NCBI RefSeq assembly: GCF_005930355.1
Contig: NZ_VDBO01000007.1
Location: forward strand, 62,001-126,000
Direction: 5' to 3'
Source: Paenibacillus sinopodophylli
GTDB lineage: Bacteria > Bacillota > Bacilli > Paenibacillales > Paenibacillaceae
Length of the DNA: 64,000 nucleotides
Part shown: piece by piece, positions 35,589 through 45,297 of the stretch
Layout: every line of letters begins with the position of its first letter
Numbering within the stretch: position 1 is the stretch's first letter
The notes under the pieces: generated by a model
Databases searched by the model: none
Told to the model about the DNA's origin: nothing
Seen by the model: the letters and a program-made list of their open reading frames with translations, nothing else
Translations under genes and position numbers: made by a program

Positions 35589-37025
35589 ATGAATAATCAG
35601 GCATCTGCAAAACCGGACTCCGGCGGTTTCAAAGTTTCCGTTCAACGGTTTGGCCGTTTTCTAAGCGGCATGGTCATGCCCAATATTGGCGCTTTTATTG
35701 CTTGGGGACTGATAACGGCTTTATTCATACCTACTGGCTGGATTCCTAATGAAAGCTTAGCCACACTCGTCGGCCCTATGATCACCTATTTGCTGCCTAT
35801 CCTTATTGGATATACAGGCGGTCAAATGATTCACGGCGTACGCGGCGGCGTCATTGGCGCCATCGTCACGCTCGGCGTCATCGCCGGTGCAGAAATCCCG
35901 ATGTTCCTCGGTGCCATGATTGTAGGCCCAGCAGCTGCATGGGTATTGAAGAAATTCGATCAATCGATCGACGGCAAAATTCCACCAGGATTCGAAATGC
36001 TCATCAACAATTTCTCTTCCGGCATCATCGGCGGCGGGCTTGCGATACTTGCCTTCAAAGGCATCGGACCTGTCGTCGAAGCTGTAAGCAAAGTGCTCTC
36101 CTCTGGCGTTGAATGGCTAATTGACACCGGCTTGCTGCCGCTCGTGAACGTGTTAATTGAGCCAGCCAAAGTATTGTTTCTCAACAACGCGGTCAATCAC
36201 GGTATTCTCGGCCCGCTGGCGCTAGACCAAGCGACACAGGCTGGCAAATCGATCATCTATATGCTTGAATCGAATCCCGGGCCCGGACTTGGCATTCTGC
36301 TCGCTTACTGGGTATTCGGCAAGGGCATGGTTAAGCACTCCGCGCCTGGAGCTGTCGTCATCCATTTCTTCGGTGGTATCCATGAAATTTATTTCCCTTA
36401 CATTCTCATGAACCCGCGCCTCATTCTTGCAGCTATCGCCGGTGGTGTGGCCGGTACCTTCACCTTCTCCCTGCTCGGAGCTGGCCTGGTTGCCGCCCCT
36501 TCACCAGGCAGCATTATTGCCTACTTCTCGATGACGCCAAAAGGTGGCATGCTAGCTATGCTGGCCGGTGTTCTAGTCGCGACAATCGTGTCGTTCCTCG
36601 TATCCGCCCTGCTGCTCAAAACAAGCAAGCACAACGTTGGCGAAGACAACGACCTTGCGCAAGCGTCACAGAAGGTACAGCAAATGAAAGCGGCGTCCAA
36701 AGGGACGACTGCGACTCCATCCGCAGCGCAAACACAGCTCTCGCGGGATCAAGTTAACAAAATCGTCTTTTCATGCGATGCTGGTATGGGTTCGAGCGCC
36801 ATGGGCGCTTCCATCCTCCGCAAAAAAATAACGACTGCCGGGCTGCCTATCATTGTCATCAACACCGCAATCAGCGACATTCCAGACGATGCCAACGTGG
36901 TCATCACACACAAAACGCTCACCGAGCGCGCTCGCCAGAAAGCGCCTAACGCTGAGCATATCTCCATCGATAACTTTCTCAAGAGTCCTGAATACGATTT
37001 GCTCGTACAAAGACTCAGTGAATAA
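35589..37025 (+). CDS. mtlA: PTS mannitol-specific EIICB component
   Basis: A 478-residue membrane permease that imports mannitol and phosphorylates it to mannitol-1-phosphate. Residues 1-340 form the EIIC domain (GRFLSGMVMPNIGAFIAWGL at the start; substrate-region GGIHEIYFPYI). A linker rich in Ala, Thr and Ser leads to the EIIB domain, where Cys 396 in FSCDAGMGSSAMG is the phosphorylation site. There is no EIIA domain; that is supplied by mtlF two genes downstream. TTGGAGG precedes the ATG. It is the first gene of the operon. Confidence 0.94.
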   Translation: MNNQASAKPDSGGFKVSVQRFGRFLSGMVMPNIGAFIAWGLITALFIPTGWIPNESLATLVGPMITYLLPILIGYTGGQMIHGVRGGVIGAIVTLGVIAGAEIPMFLGAMIVGPAAAWVLKKFDQSIDGKIPPGFEMLINNFSSGIIGGGLAILAFKGIGPVVEAVSKVLSSGVEWLIDTGLLPLVNVLIEPAKVLFLNNAVNHGILGPLALDQATQAGKSIIYMLESNPGPGLGILLAYWVFGKGMVKHSAPGAVVIHFFGGIHEIYFPYILMNPRLILAAIAGGVAGTFTFSLLGAGLVAAPSPGSIIAYFSMTPKGGMLAMLAGVLVATIVSFLVSALLLKTSKHNVGEDNDLAQASQKVQQMKAASKGTTATPSAAQTQLSRDQVNKIVFSCDAGMGSSAMGASILRKKITTAGLPIIVINTAISDIPDDANVVITHKTLTERARQKAPNAEHISIDNFLKSPEYDLLVQRLSE

Positions 37026-37042
37026 ACGGCATCACGAGCTGA

Positions 37043-37076
37043 ACTTAACGCTGACAGAGCTCTGTCGGCGTTAAGT
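37043..37076. other. Long inverted repeat between mtlA and mtlR
   Basis: ACTTAACGCTGACAGA (37043-) pairs with TCTGTCGGCGTTAAGT (-37076), 16 bp with one G-U in RNA. No T tract follows, so it is more likely a stability or processing element that makes mtlA transcript exceed mtlR. Confidence 0.6.
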
Positions 37077-37103
37077 CCATTCTTCTGTTAAGGAGGATAG
37101 CCT

Positions 37104-39161
37104 ATCAAAGCCTCAACTAGGCAACGACGTATTATTGAGCTGTTAATGGAACAGAAACAAGAGATTACAGCCGCTGACATCGCCGCAATCGTGGGTACTA
37201 GTACGCGGACGATCCACCGCGAGCTGAACGATATCGAGCCATTGCTGGCAGCAAACGGAATACTGCTGCACAAAACCGCAGGGCTCGGCATCCGCGCTGA
37301 AGCAAGCAAAGTAGCCTTCGAGCGGTTCAAGCATTCATTCGACCAAGCCGATTCCGCGGAATATTCAGCTGATGAACGTAAAATCCTTATTTTTTGCAGC
37401 TTGCTGGAACTCGATGAGCCCGTGAAGCTGTTCTCACTTGCGCATGAGCTGCGCGTTACGATGCCTACGGTCAGTCATGATCTTGATGAGCTTGAACCTA
37501 TTATTGCACGGAAAAATCTTACGCTCGTAAGACGAAGAGGCTATGGTGTGGAGATCGTTGGCTCTGAAGCAGCTAAGCGCCACGCCATCAGCCTATTAGC
37601 CGTCAATCATCTGGACGACTCCGATTTGTTCGGCCAGTTCAAGGATGCAACCGTGACGAATCCGAGCACTGCGAAGCTGCTCGACATGATCGGGAAAGAA
37701 CACTTTAAGAAGCTTGAGCTCGCACTGTGGGAGCTCAGCGACGATTGGTCGAACACCTTGTCCGAATCTGACTATACGAGACTGCTGATTAGGCTGTCTG
37801 TCGCGCTTACGCGCATGGAACGCGGCAGCCTGATTCCCGCACGTGGTTCCAGCTCAGGCGGCGAGGATAGCACCTTGCTGAGCAGACTATGCGACGTGCT
37901 GAACATTCAGCTTCCGCCACAAGAGCGAGCGTATCTATCTGAGCTGCTGGACAATGAAGCGCTGCCGGAGAGCAGCCTGCTGCTTCCGCAAGAAGACATC
38001 GCTGCGATCGAGAACGTGAAGCAGCTTGTCCATCACACGGAACACGAGCTGCGAATGTCTCTTGCTCATGACCGTTCCTTGGAGGATGGTCTCATCCAGC
38101 ATATCAAGCCTGCATTCCAGCGCATCCAAGACGGCATCGCTATTCGTAATCCGATGCTTGCTCCAATTAAGAAGGAATACAGCCTTTTGTTTTCCATTGT
38201 GCGAAGCGGTGTACAGAAGATCTATACACCCCTGCAAATACCGGATGAAGAAATCGGCTATATCGTGATGCACTTCGGCGCTTCTCTGGAGAGGCTGAAG
38301 CCGTTCCCGAGGAAAATCAGAGCCGTGCTCGTTTGCACCAGTGGAATTGGCTCTTCCAAGCTGTTAGCTGTCAAAATCGGTAAGGAGCTTCCGCAAATCG
38401 AGCTGATCGGCCATTACTCATGGTTCGAAGCAAGGCGGCTTCCTTCTAATCGCTACGACCTGATCATTTCGACGGTTGATTTGCCGCTTGAGCCTGACCG
38501 CTACATCAAGCTCAGTCCCATGCTGCCGCCGGAGGAAGCGAGCAAGCTTCGAGCTTATATTGAAGACACCACTCTCAAAAAAGAAAAACCAGCCGCCGCC
38601 ACCGATGCTGATGCTTCTGGACAATCTCCGATGGATCGGCTGCATATGCTGCAGCTTTATTCCGGAATCGTGCTGCGGCTGCTAGGCGGATTGAGCGTCC
38701 ATGATCTGCTACTGCCGCAAGGGGAAGAGAAGCTGGAGCTTCAACTGCCCACCATGCTTGCCTTAACTGGCGACCCACATATCGCCAAGCATCTGGACCC
38801 GATCATGGATCAGTTGCTTGCCAGAGAACGGCAAGGCTCACTGGTTATGCCAGATTCGGAGCTTGCTCTGCTTCATACACGCAGCGACTGGATTGAAGCC
38901 CCGCTGCTAACCTTGTATCGCTATGACAGACCGCTGCGGCTTAGTGAGGGCGATACGTCACATGCCTCTCAACTGCTAATGATGCTTGCCCCCCTGAAGC
39001 TTGACGCCTACAGCTTGGAGCTGCTAAGCGAGATTAGTGCCATGCTGCTGATGCCTGAGCTAATTGTCTTACTCGCAGAAGGGGAAGAAGCAAGCATTAA
39101 ACGACTGATCTCCAAAAAACTTGAAAGCTATATAAAAACAAAATTGGACTGGAGAGAGTAA
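37104..39161 (+). CDS. mtlR: Mannitol operon transcriptional activator MtlR, apparent AUC start
   Basis: PTS-controlled activator: N-terminal helix-turn-helix (ADIAAIVGTSTRTIHRELND), second HTH region, two PRD domains (PRD2 His in GLIQHIKPAF and IGYIVMHFGAS), an EIIB-like domain with Cys 411 (VCTSGIGSSK) and an EIIA-like domain with His 591 (LALLHTR). Phosphorylation by HPr and by the mannitol EII proteins should set its activity. The first ATG (37146) would cut off the usual first helix. Upstream in frame are residues KASTRQRRIIELL, typical of MtlR, and a perfect AAGGAGG (37090-37096) stands 7 bases before an ATC codon at 37104. No ATG, GTG or TTG fits. I therefore place the start at the ATC (685 residues), tentatively. 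Confidence 0.85.
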   Translation: MKASTRQRRIIELLMEQKQEITAADIAAIVGTSTRTIHRELNDIEPLLAANGILLHKTAGLGIRAEASKVAFERFKHSFDQADSAEYSADERKILIFCSLLELDEPVKLFSLAHELRVTMPTVSHDLDELEPIIARKNLTLVRRRGYGVEIVGSEAAKRHAISLLAVNHLDDSDLFGQFKDATVTNPSTAKLLDMIGKEHFKKLELALWELSDDWSNTLSESDYTRLLIRLSVALTRMERGSLIPARGSSSGGEDSTLLSRLCDVLNIQLPPQERAYLSELLDNEALPESSLLLPQEDIAAIENVKQLVHHTEHELRMSLAHDRSLEDGLIQHIKPAFQRIQDGIAIRNPMLAPIKKEYSLLFSIVRSGVQKIYTPLQIPDEEIGYIVMHFGASLERLKPFPRKIRAVLVCTSGIGSSKLLAVKIGKELPQIELIGHYSWFEARRLPSNRYDLIISTVDLPLEPDRYIKLSPMLPPEEASKLRAYIEDTTLKKEKPAAATDADASGQSPMDRLHMLQLYSGIVLRLLGGLSVHDLLLPQGEEKLELQLPTMLALTGDPHIAKHLDPIMDQLLARERQGSLVMPDSELALLHTRSDWIEAPLLTLYRYDRPLRLSEGDTSHASQLLMMLAPLKLDAYSLELLSEISAMLLMPELIVLLAEGEEASIKRLISKKLESYIKTKLDWRE

Positions 39162-39163
39162 TC

Positions 39164-39601
39164 ATGACCATGCTATCAACAGATAAAGTACAAATAAATG
39201 CAGCCGTAACAGACAAATACGAGGCGATTCGCCTTGTCGGTCAAATGCTGGTGGACGCAGGCCACGTGCCGACAGCCTATATTGGCAAAATGATCGAGCG
39301 CGAGGATTCACTCTCCACCTACATCGGAGGCGGGCTCGCAATGCCTCACGGCACGAATGAAGCGAAGGCGATCATTCAATCCACTGGGCTTGCCATCATT
39401 ACCGTACCATCAGGCATCGATTTCGGCGGTGAGGAGCCTGCTCAATTGATCATCGGATTAGCTGCGGTCGGTGACGATCACCTGGATATTTTGACAAGCA
39501 TAGCGATGCTTATATCCGAGGAAGAGAATATGGAGCGTATTCTGAATGCCTCTTCGGGAAAAGAGCTGATCGCGATCTTTGAGTCGGGGATGGAAACATG
39601 A
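39164..39601 (+). CDS. mtlF: PTS mannitol-specific EIIA component
   Basis: A 145-residue cytoplasmic phosphocarrier between HPr and MtlA. The phospho-acceptor is His 62 in LAMPHGTNEAK; the Arg/Glu-rich region before it (KMIEREDSLSTYIGGG) is typical. The ATG is preceded by GGAGAG and lies two bases after the mtlR stop; its stop overlaps the mtlD start (ATGA). Confidence 0.93.
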   Translation: MTMLSTDKVQINAAVTDKYEAIRLVGQMLVDAGHVPTAYIGKMIEREDSLSTYIGGGLAMPHGTNEAKAIIQSTGLAIITVPSGIDFGGEEPAQLIIGLAAVGDDHLDILTSIAMLISEEENMERILNASSGKELIAIFESGMET

Positions 39602-40776
39602 GGGCTGTTCACTTTGGTGCAGGCAACATCGGAAGAGGATTTATTGGTTTGCTCCTGCACAATGCCGGCTACGAGATAAGCTTCGTGGACGTGAACGACA
39701 AGCTCGTATCAGAGCTGCAGGAGAGAGGGCAGTACACGGTCAAGCTCGCAAATGAGCAAGGCGATACGTATTTGGTAGACCATGTTACAGCCATTAACGG
39801 CAATGACATAGCGTTAGTGGCACAGCGGATTGCAGAGGCTGATATAGTGACAACTGCAGTCGGGGTATCCGTCCTCAAGCATATCGCTGGCGCAATCGCC
39901 AAAGGAATCGCGCTGCGTACATTGAATGGCAAGCCCGTCCTTCCCATCATTGCTTGCGAGAATGCGCTTGGCGGCAGCTCAATATTGAAGGAGCTTGTTT
40001 ACGGGTATTTATCTCTGGATGCTCAGGCGTTTGCAGATCAGCATATCGCATTCCCTGACGCAGCCGTAGACCGCATCGTACCTCTGCAGCAGAACGAGGA
40101 TAGGCTGCTGGTGACGGTCGAGCCCTTCTACGAATGGACCGTAGAGCGTTCACCGCTGCTTGAGTCGCAGACCGAAATTGCAGGCATTCACTACGTCGAC
40201 AAGCTGGAGCCCTATATTGAACGAAAACTGTTCACGGTCAATACAGGCCACTGTGTCGCCGCGTATCACGGAAATCTGAGGGGGCACGCTACCATTCAGG
40301 AAGCGATGCAGGATCCCAACGTCGTAGCTGAGGTAAGGGGAGCCTTGCTAGAGTCGGGGTCAGCTCTCATTCAGACTTATTCATTCGATGAGAAGGCACA
40401 TGCTGATTATGTAGAGCAAATATTGGAGCGATTCATCAATCCCCATCTCATAGATGAGATTGCCAGAATCGCCCGCTCGCCAATTCGCAAGCTTTCGCCT
40501 AATGACCGTCTAGTGAGACCTGCCTTATCCGCCTTTCAACTCGGTATCCCTGTTATTCATTTGACTGCCGCAATAGCGGCTGCCCTTTATTTCGACGACA
40601 AAGATGACCCAGAATCTGTAGATCTTCAAGCCTTCCTGAACGAAAACGGGCTTCATGCGACGCTAACGCATTACACCGGGCTTGCCGAGCAGCATCCGCT
40701 GCATATCGGGGCCGCCGAGCACTATCGCAGATTGGGGCAACTGGATCAAGCGACTGAGAAGGGAATGAAATCATGA
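39598..40776 (+). CDS. mtlD: Mannitol-1-phosphate 5-dehydrogenase, second copy (catabolic operon)
   Basis: A 392-residue NAD-dependent dehydrogenase turning imported mannitol-1-phosphate into fructose-6-phosphate. It carries the dinucleotide motif HFGAGNIGRGF and the catalytic lysine in YIERKLFTVNTGHC. Embedded in the mannitol PTS operon with 4-base ATGA overlaps on both sides, it is clearly the catabolic enzyme. A paralog lies at 28.3-29.5 kb on the other strand with different neighbours. Confidence 0.93.
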   Translation: MRAVHFGAGNIGRGFIGLLLHNAGYEISFVDVNDKLVSELQERGQYTVKLANEQGDTYLVDHVTAINGNDIALVAQRIAEADIVTTAVGVSVLKHIAGAIAKGIALRTLNGKPVLPIIACENALGGSSILKELVYGYLSLDAQAFADQHIAFPDAAVDRIVPLQQNEDRLLVTVEPFYEWTVERSPLLESQTEIAGIHYVDKLEPYIERKLFTVNTGHCVAAYHGNLRGHATIQEAMQDPNVVAEVRGALLESGSALIQTYSFDEKAHADYVEQILERFINPHLIDEIARIARSPIRKLSPNDRLVRPALSAFQLGIPVIHLTAAIAAALYFDDKDDPESVDLQAFLNENGLHATLTHYTGLAEQHPLHIGAAEHYRRLGQLDQATEKGMKS

Positions 40777-42503
40777 CGACACTGACAGGAATAGCAGCAT
40801 CGCCAGGTATCGCAATTGCACGCGCATTTCTCCTATCGTCCGAACGCTTCATACCCGTGCGGCAGTCCGTTTCAGACAGTTCAACGGAAATTGCTCGCTT
40901 TCGCGAAGCTGTAGCGTCATCTCAGACGGAGATTGAGTCTCTTCGCATCTCCACGGAGGAGCGGCTTGGGGCAGACAAAGCCGAAATATTCGAGGGCCAT
41001 CTGATGATTCTCGAGGACCCTGATCTAATCGATGCAATCGAGCTGAAAATCGATGAGGACACTATGAACGCCGAATTTGCCCTGTATGAAACCGCCCAAA
41101 CCTTTATCGAGCTGCTGCAGTCGATGGACGACGAACTGCTGCGCGGACGCGCGGTCGATATCGAAGACGTATGCGGCCGCTTGATGAGCCATCTGCGCGG
41201 CATTCCTCATATGGACCTTGCGGGCATGTCGGAGGAGTGTATCATCGTAGCTCGCGACTTGACCCCATCGGACACCGCTCAGCTTAATTTGGATTATGTT
41301 CGTGGTTTCATTACGGAAGTGGGCAGCCGTACTTCCCATTCTGCGATTATGGCGCGCTCGCTTGAGATTCCAGCTATCGTAGGGGCGGGCATCGCCGTTC
41401 AACAGATAGCGGCACATACCATAGTTGTCGTGGATGCGAACCAAGGTATCCTGCACGTTAATCCGACGGATGAAGAACTAGAAGCTTATCGTGCATTGAA
41501 GCAAGCCGACGACAAGCGTAGAGCCGCACTCGGCAGACTGAAGGAGCTGCCCACCTTCTCCAAAGACGGCAAACAGGTAGAGCTCGCCGCCAACATTGGC
41601 AAGCTGGAGGACATTCAGCGGGCGATTGATAACGGAGCGGAAGGCATTGGACTATTCCGTACGGAATTTCTCTATATGGGTCGCAGCTCACTTCCAACGG
41701 AAGAAGAGCAGTTCACTAGCTACAAATACGCGCTGGAGAAAATGAATCCGAAGCCAGTCGTCATCCGTACGCTCGATATCGGCGGCGATAAGGAACTCCC
41801 CTATATGGAACTGCCAAAGGAGAGTAATCAATTCCTCGGACAACGTGCGCTGCGATTGTGTCTGGATAGACAGGAGCTCTTCCGTACACAGCTGCGAGCG
41901 CTGCTTCGTGCCAGCCGTTACGGCAACTTAAAAATTATGTTCCCTATGATCGCCGTGCTCGAAGAGCTGCTGGAGGCGAAACAACTGCTTGAAGAAGAGA
42001 AGCAGAGGCTTCTAGCTGAAGGAGTAGAGCTTGGCGAGCATATTGAGGTTGGCATGATGGTCGAGATCCCTGCCGCAGCAATTGCAGCTGACCTCTTTGC
42101 ACCGGAGGTCGATTTCTTCAGCATCGGCACGAACGATCTCATTCAATATACGATGGCAGCAGACCGCATGAATGAAACGGTAGCTTATTTGTATCAACCG
42201 TGGCATCCCTCCCTGCTTCGCCTGATTCGCTTCGTGATTCAGGCCGCCGAGAAGGAAGGAAAGTGGGTAGGTATGTGCGGCGAAATGGCGGGCGATGAAA
42301 CCGCAATTCCGTTGCTGCTTGGACTAGGTCTGCATGAATTCAGCATGAGCGCTGGCTCCATTCTGCCAGCACGCGAGCTAATTGGGCAGCTTGATCAGAC
42401 CGCATGGTGTAGCCATGCCACCAACACTCTCAGCATGCGAAATTCGCAAGAAATTACACAATTCGTACAAGACATTATAAAAGGAGTGACTCATCATGGT
42501 TAG
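40773..42503 (+). CDS. ptsI: PTS phosphotransferase enzyme I encoded in the mannitol operon
   Basis: A 576-residue enzyme I, which takes phosphate from phosphoenolpyruvate and passes it to HPr. The active His 189 lies in GSRTSHSAIMARS; the PEP-binding domain has IGLFRTEFLYM, IRTLDIGGDKELPY and GMCGEMAGDE with the conserved Cys. Length is standard. It overlaps mtlD by 4 bases and ptsH by 8 bases. EI and HPr are normally encoded in a separate general locus; the order here, ptsI before ptsH and behind mtlD, suggests a dedicated copy. I cannot tell whether the genome also has a general ptsHI. Confidence 0.93.
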   Translation: MTTLTGIAASPGIAIARAFLLSSERFIPVRQSVSDSSTEIARFREAVASSQTEIESLRISTEERLGADKAEIFEGHLMILEDPDLIDAIELKIDEDTMNAEFALYETAQTFIELLQSMDDELLRGRAVDIEDVCGRLMSHLRGIPHMDLAGMSEECIIVARDLTPSDTAQLNLDYVRGFITEVGSRTSHSAIMARSLEIPAIVGAGIAVQQIAAHTIVVVDANQGILHVNPTDEELEAYRALKQADDKRRAALGRLKELPTFSKDGKQVELAANIGKLEDIQRAIDNGAEGIGLFRTEFLYMGRSSLPTEEEQFTSYKYALEKMNPKPVVIRTLDIGGDKELPYMELPKESNQFLGQRALRLCLDRQELFRTQLRALLRASRYGNLKIMFPMIAVLEELLEAKQLLEEEKQRLLAEGVELGEHIEVGMMVEIPAAAIAADLFAPEVDFFSIGTNDLIQYTMAADRMNETVAYLYQPWHPSLLRLIRFVIQAAEKEGKWVGMCGEMAGDETAIPLLLGLGLHEFSMSAGSILPARELIGQLDQTAWCSHATNTLSMRNSQEITQFVQDIIKGVTHHG

Positions 42504-42756
42504 CAAAACCTTCACCATTCTCAACCCGACAGGCTTTCACGTGCGTCCGTCCAAAACCTTCGTCCAAACCGCAACAACGTTTCCCTGCAAGGTAAACGTG
42601 ATCAACAAAGGCAAGAAGGTTAATGGCAAGAGCTCGCTAAGCATGCTCACGCTGGGCATCGCTGTGAACGAGGAAGTTACTCTTGAAATAGACGGCGAGC
42701 AAGAAGAGCAGGCGCTTGAGACGCTCGGCAAGCTGCTGACAGCAATCCACGAATAA
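42496..42756 (+). CDS. ptsH: HPr phosphocarrier protein encoded in the mannitol operon
   Basis: An 86-residue HPr. His 15 (GFHVRPS) is the site phosphorylated by enzyme I, so it is not a Crh protein. Ser 46 is present in GKSSLS, so HPr kinase could phosphorylate it and the product could serve as CcpA corepressor. It differs from general HPr in the active loop (FHVRPS instead of LHARPA). AAGGAG stands 9 bases before the ATG, inside the end of ptsI. It is the last gene of the mannitol operon. Confidence 0.92.
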   Translation: MVSKTFTILNPTGFHVRPSKTFVQTATTFPCKVNVINKGKKVNGKSSLSMLTLGIAVNEEVTLEIDGEQEEQALETLGKLLTAIHE

Positions 42757-42773
42757 ACCATCTCTATACGACT

Positions 42774-42820
42774 AATAGGCTGTCCTTCTCGCGCACTGTG
42801 CTGAGCAGGGACAGCCTATT
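42774..42820 (+). terminator. Hairpin at the end of the mannitol operon
   Basis: Perfect 12-bp stem AATAGGCTGTCC/GGACAGCCTATT with a 23-base loop. A proper T tract is missing, so termination efficiency is uncertain. Confidence 0.55.
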
Positions 42821-42965
42821 CTCATACGAGCTCACTCCTAATCGCATCTGGCTCCATTAGAATGCTTGCGTGCTTACAGAACACAAATTTGGATTACTTG
42901 GCTACTGCAAGAACATATGGATGCTTACAGCTTACGTTTTAGGCGTTGTATAATTTCCCAAACAA

Positions 42966-43005
42966 CAAAAAGAGAGAACAGTATCTATAGCCGCTGTTCT
43001 CTCTC
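42966..43005 (-). terminator. Terminator of the yhgE-like gene
   Basis: Minus strand: AGAGAGAACAG pairs with CTGTTCTCTCT, followed by TTTTTGTT. Confidence 0.8.
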
Positions 43006-43029
43006 CTGAACCCTGTTATCCGTTAAACT

Positions 43030-45282
43030 TTATACAGGGGTTGCTGCCGTACCCGCCTGCCCCACACCTTCCGATTTCAGCTTGCGGTGGGACAATGTAA
43101 AGTACGTGTATGACAATGCCGCGAACAGAATGGCAATACCCGCTAGAGTCGCGACATCTCTAACCAGCGAGCTGTAATCGCCGCTTGATACGATATCCCT
43201 GAAGCCCGCTACCGCATAAGTCATCGGCAGGAACGGAGAAATCTTTTGAAGCCAGCCTGGTACAAGCTCGATGGGGAACGTCCCTGCGGAGCTCGTTAAT
43301 TGGAAAATCAGCAGAATAACTGCAATGAACCGACCAGGATTACCCATCGAGGCAACCAAGAACTGAATAATCATCATGAATGTCAGGCTAGTCAGAATAG
43401 AATAGAAAACGAATAGGCCAACACTCTGCACCTCAAGCTTCAGTACGAACAGCAGTGCTGCATCAGCGATCAAGGCTTGGATAATGCCTATTAACGATAA
43501 AGTAAGCGCCTTGCTCCAAAACCAGCTCCAGCCGCTATCCGGACGAACTGCGGGATCCCGAACCGAATAAACAATCGTTAACAGCATCGCGCCAACGAAT
43601 AAGCCTAGTGACAGGAAGTATGGGGCAAGCCCTGTACCATAATTGTCTACCTTCGTCAGCTTCTCCACATCAAGCTTAATTGGATCTGAGAACATATCGA
43701 CCATGGCATCCGTCAAGTTGAGATCTCCCGTTTGACTAGCCGCTTCACCCAGCTTGCTGGACAGCTCCTGCGTACCGTCCTCCAGCTTCAGAAGTCCGGA
43801 TGCAACCTGCTGCGCCCCGCTCTCTAATGCTGTAGATCCCTCTACGAATGGAGTGATAGTAGAAGATAGTCGTGACAGCCCCGCCGTGAGCGAAGAAGCA
43901 CCATTATTGAGCTGTTTAGCGCCTGCGGCGAGCTTATCCGCACCGCTTCCCGCTTCCGCAAGCTTCGTTCCAAACTGCTGCATGCCGCTCGAGAACGTAT
44001 CTGTACCTTCCATGATTCGCTCTGCGCCAACACCAAGCTGCTTCCCGCCTTCAGCCGCTTCCTGCGCTTTTTTGTTAAAAGCTCCGAATCCATCCGCTAC
44101 CTTCACCAATCCAATATTGAGCTCGGTAGCTCCATCTCTCAAGTGTGCTTGCCCCTCTGAGGACTTCTCCAAGCCTGCCGCCAGCACGCGGCTAGCCTCG
44201 AGCAAGGAAGCAAAGCTCTCGCTCCCCGCAAGCTCCGGATTCGCCTGACCCAGCTGCGCCAGCCCGTTCGCCAGCTGCGCTGCACCAGCTTGCAGCTGCT
44301 CCTCGCCAGCAGCTGACTGCTTCATACCGTCCGCCAGCTGCCCCGCAGCCTGCTGCGCGTCCGCCGCACCCTCCGCAAGCTGTCCGCTCGCTCCGGCCAG
44401 CTGCGCCATGCCGTCGCTAAGCTTCGCCGCTCCGGCACCAAGTGAACCCACGCCCTCGCCAAGCGATTCCGCTCCAGCGCCCAGCTGCTGCTGCGCAGCC
44501 TGTAGCTGCGCCAGGCCGCTCGCAAGTCCTGCAGTGCCTGCACTAAGCTCCGCACTGCCCTTCCCAAGCGCCGCTCCGCCATCGTTCAGCTTCGCAACCC
44601 CCTCCTTAAGCGTTGTCGACCCGCTAACGAGCTTTGCAAGATTCTGCTCGATGAGCACCGCTCCATCCTTCGCCTTCGTCGTGCCGTCAGCGATTTCGCC
44701 GGAACCGTCGCTCGCTGCGCCAATGCCGTCCGCGAGCTCCTCAATCTGACCGAATACAGTGCGCGTATAAGCTGACGTCACTTCGCGGCCAAGCTCTGCC
44801 TTCATCGTGTCTACCGCCTTGCTGCCAATCTGAGAGGCTAGGAAGTTGTAGCTCTCATTCGCCAAATAAGTGAGCTCTGCAGGAGTCGGGTTATCTGACG
44901 TCAATGAGGTCGTGTTCTCCGAGAAATCGGCAGGAATCTCAATCGCCAGATAATAGCTGTGATCCTTCACGCCTGCCTCTGCTTCCTCCTTGCTCACAAA
45001 ATGCCATTCGAACTTTTCATTTTCCTTTAGCTGTTCCTCGAAATCATCGCCAATATGCAGCATTTCATCGTTATAAGCAAAACCTTTATCTGCATTGACG
45101 ATGGCAACAGGCATTTTGTCGAGATGCCCGTAAGGGTCCCAGAATGCTCCTAAAAACATCGAAGAATACATAAGCGGAATCATAAGCACGCCGATTACAG
45201 AAATGAGCAGCATTTTGTTGCCTTTAATGCCAGTGAGCTCCTTGCCAAACTGCTTTAGTCCTCTGAACTTCAACGCGTTCAC
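43030..45282 (-). CDS. YhgE/Pip-family membrane protein
   Basis: A 750-residue membrane protein with one N-terminal span, a large extracytoplasmic region and five to six C-terminal spans (ABC-2-type fold). The outside part contains a long run of short repeats with Leu and Gly every seven or so residues (for example LSAGTAGLASGLAQL), typical of YhgE and of the phage-infection protein Pip, and predicted to form long helices. The family is distantly related to the type VII secretion protein EsaA, but no ESX genes are nearby. It is preceded by a TetR-type regulator on the same strand and by a candidate operator, so it is most likely a repressor-controlled export or envelope protein. Confidence 0.85.
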   Translation of the reverse strand: MNALKFRGLKQFGKELTGIKGNKMLLISVIGVLMIPLMYSSMFLGAFWDPYGHLDKMPVAIVNADKGFAYNDEMLHIGDDFEEQLKENEKFEWHFVSKEEAEAGVKDHSYYLAIEIPADFSENTTSLTSDNPTPAELTYLANESYNFLASQIGSKAVDTMKAELGREVTSAYTRTVFGQIEELADGIGAASDGSGEIADGTTKAKDGAVLIEQNLAKLVSGSTTLKEGVAKLNDGGAALGKGSAELSAGTAGLASGLAQLQAAQQQLGAGAESLGEGVGSLGAGAAKLSDGMAQLAGASGQLAEGAADAQQAAGQLADGMKQSAAGEEQLQAGAAQLANGLAQLGQANPELAGSESFASLLEASRVLAAGLEKSSEGQAHLRDGATELNIGLVKVADGFGAFNKKAQEAAEGGKQLGVGAERIMEGTDTFSSGMQQFGTKLAEAGSGADKLAAGAKQLNNGASSLTAGLSRLSSTITPFVEGSTALESGAQQVASGLLKLEDGTQELSSKLGEAASQTGDLNLTDAMVDMFSDPIKLDVEKLTKVDNYGTGLAPYFLSLGLFVGAMLLTIVYSVRDPAVRPDSGWSWFWSKALTLSLIGIIQALIADAALLFVLKLEVQSVGLFVFYSILTSLTFMMIIQFLVASMGNPGRFIAVILLIFQLTSSAGTFPIELVPGWLQKISPFLPMTYAVAGFRDIVSSGDYSSLVRDVATLAGIAILFAALSYTYFTLSHRKLKSEGVGQAGTAATPV

Positions 45283-45297
45283 TCTCCTCTTTACTAA

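Noticed and set aside
43754..44749. Open frames opposite the YhgE-like gene
   Set aside because: They are antisense shadows of the Ala/Gly/Leu-rich repeats and have low-complexity translations.
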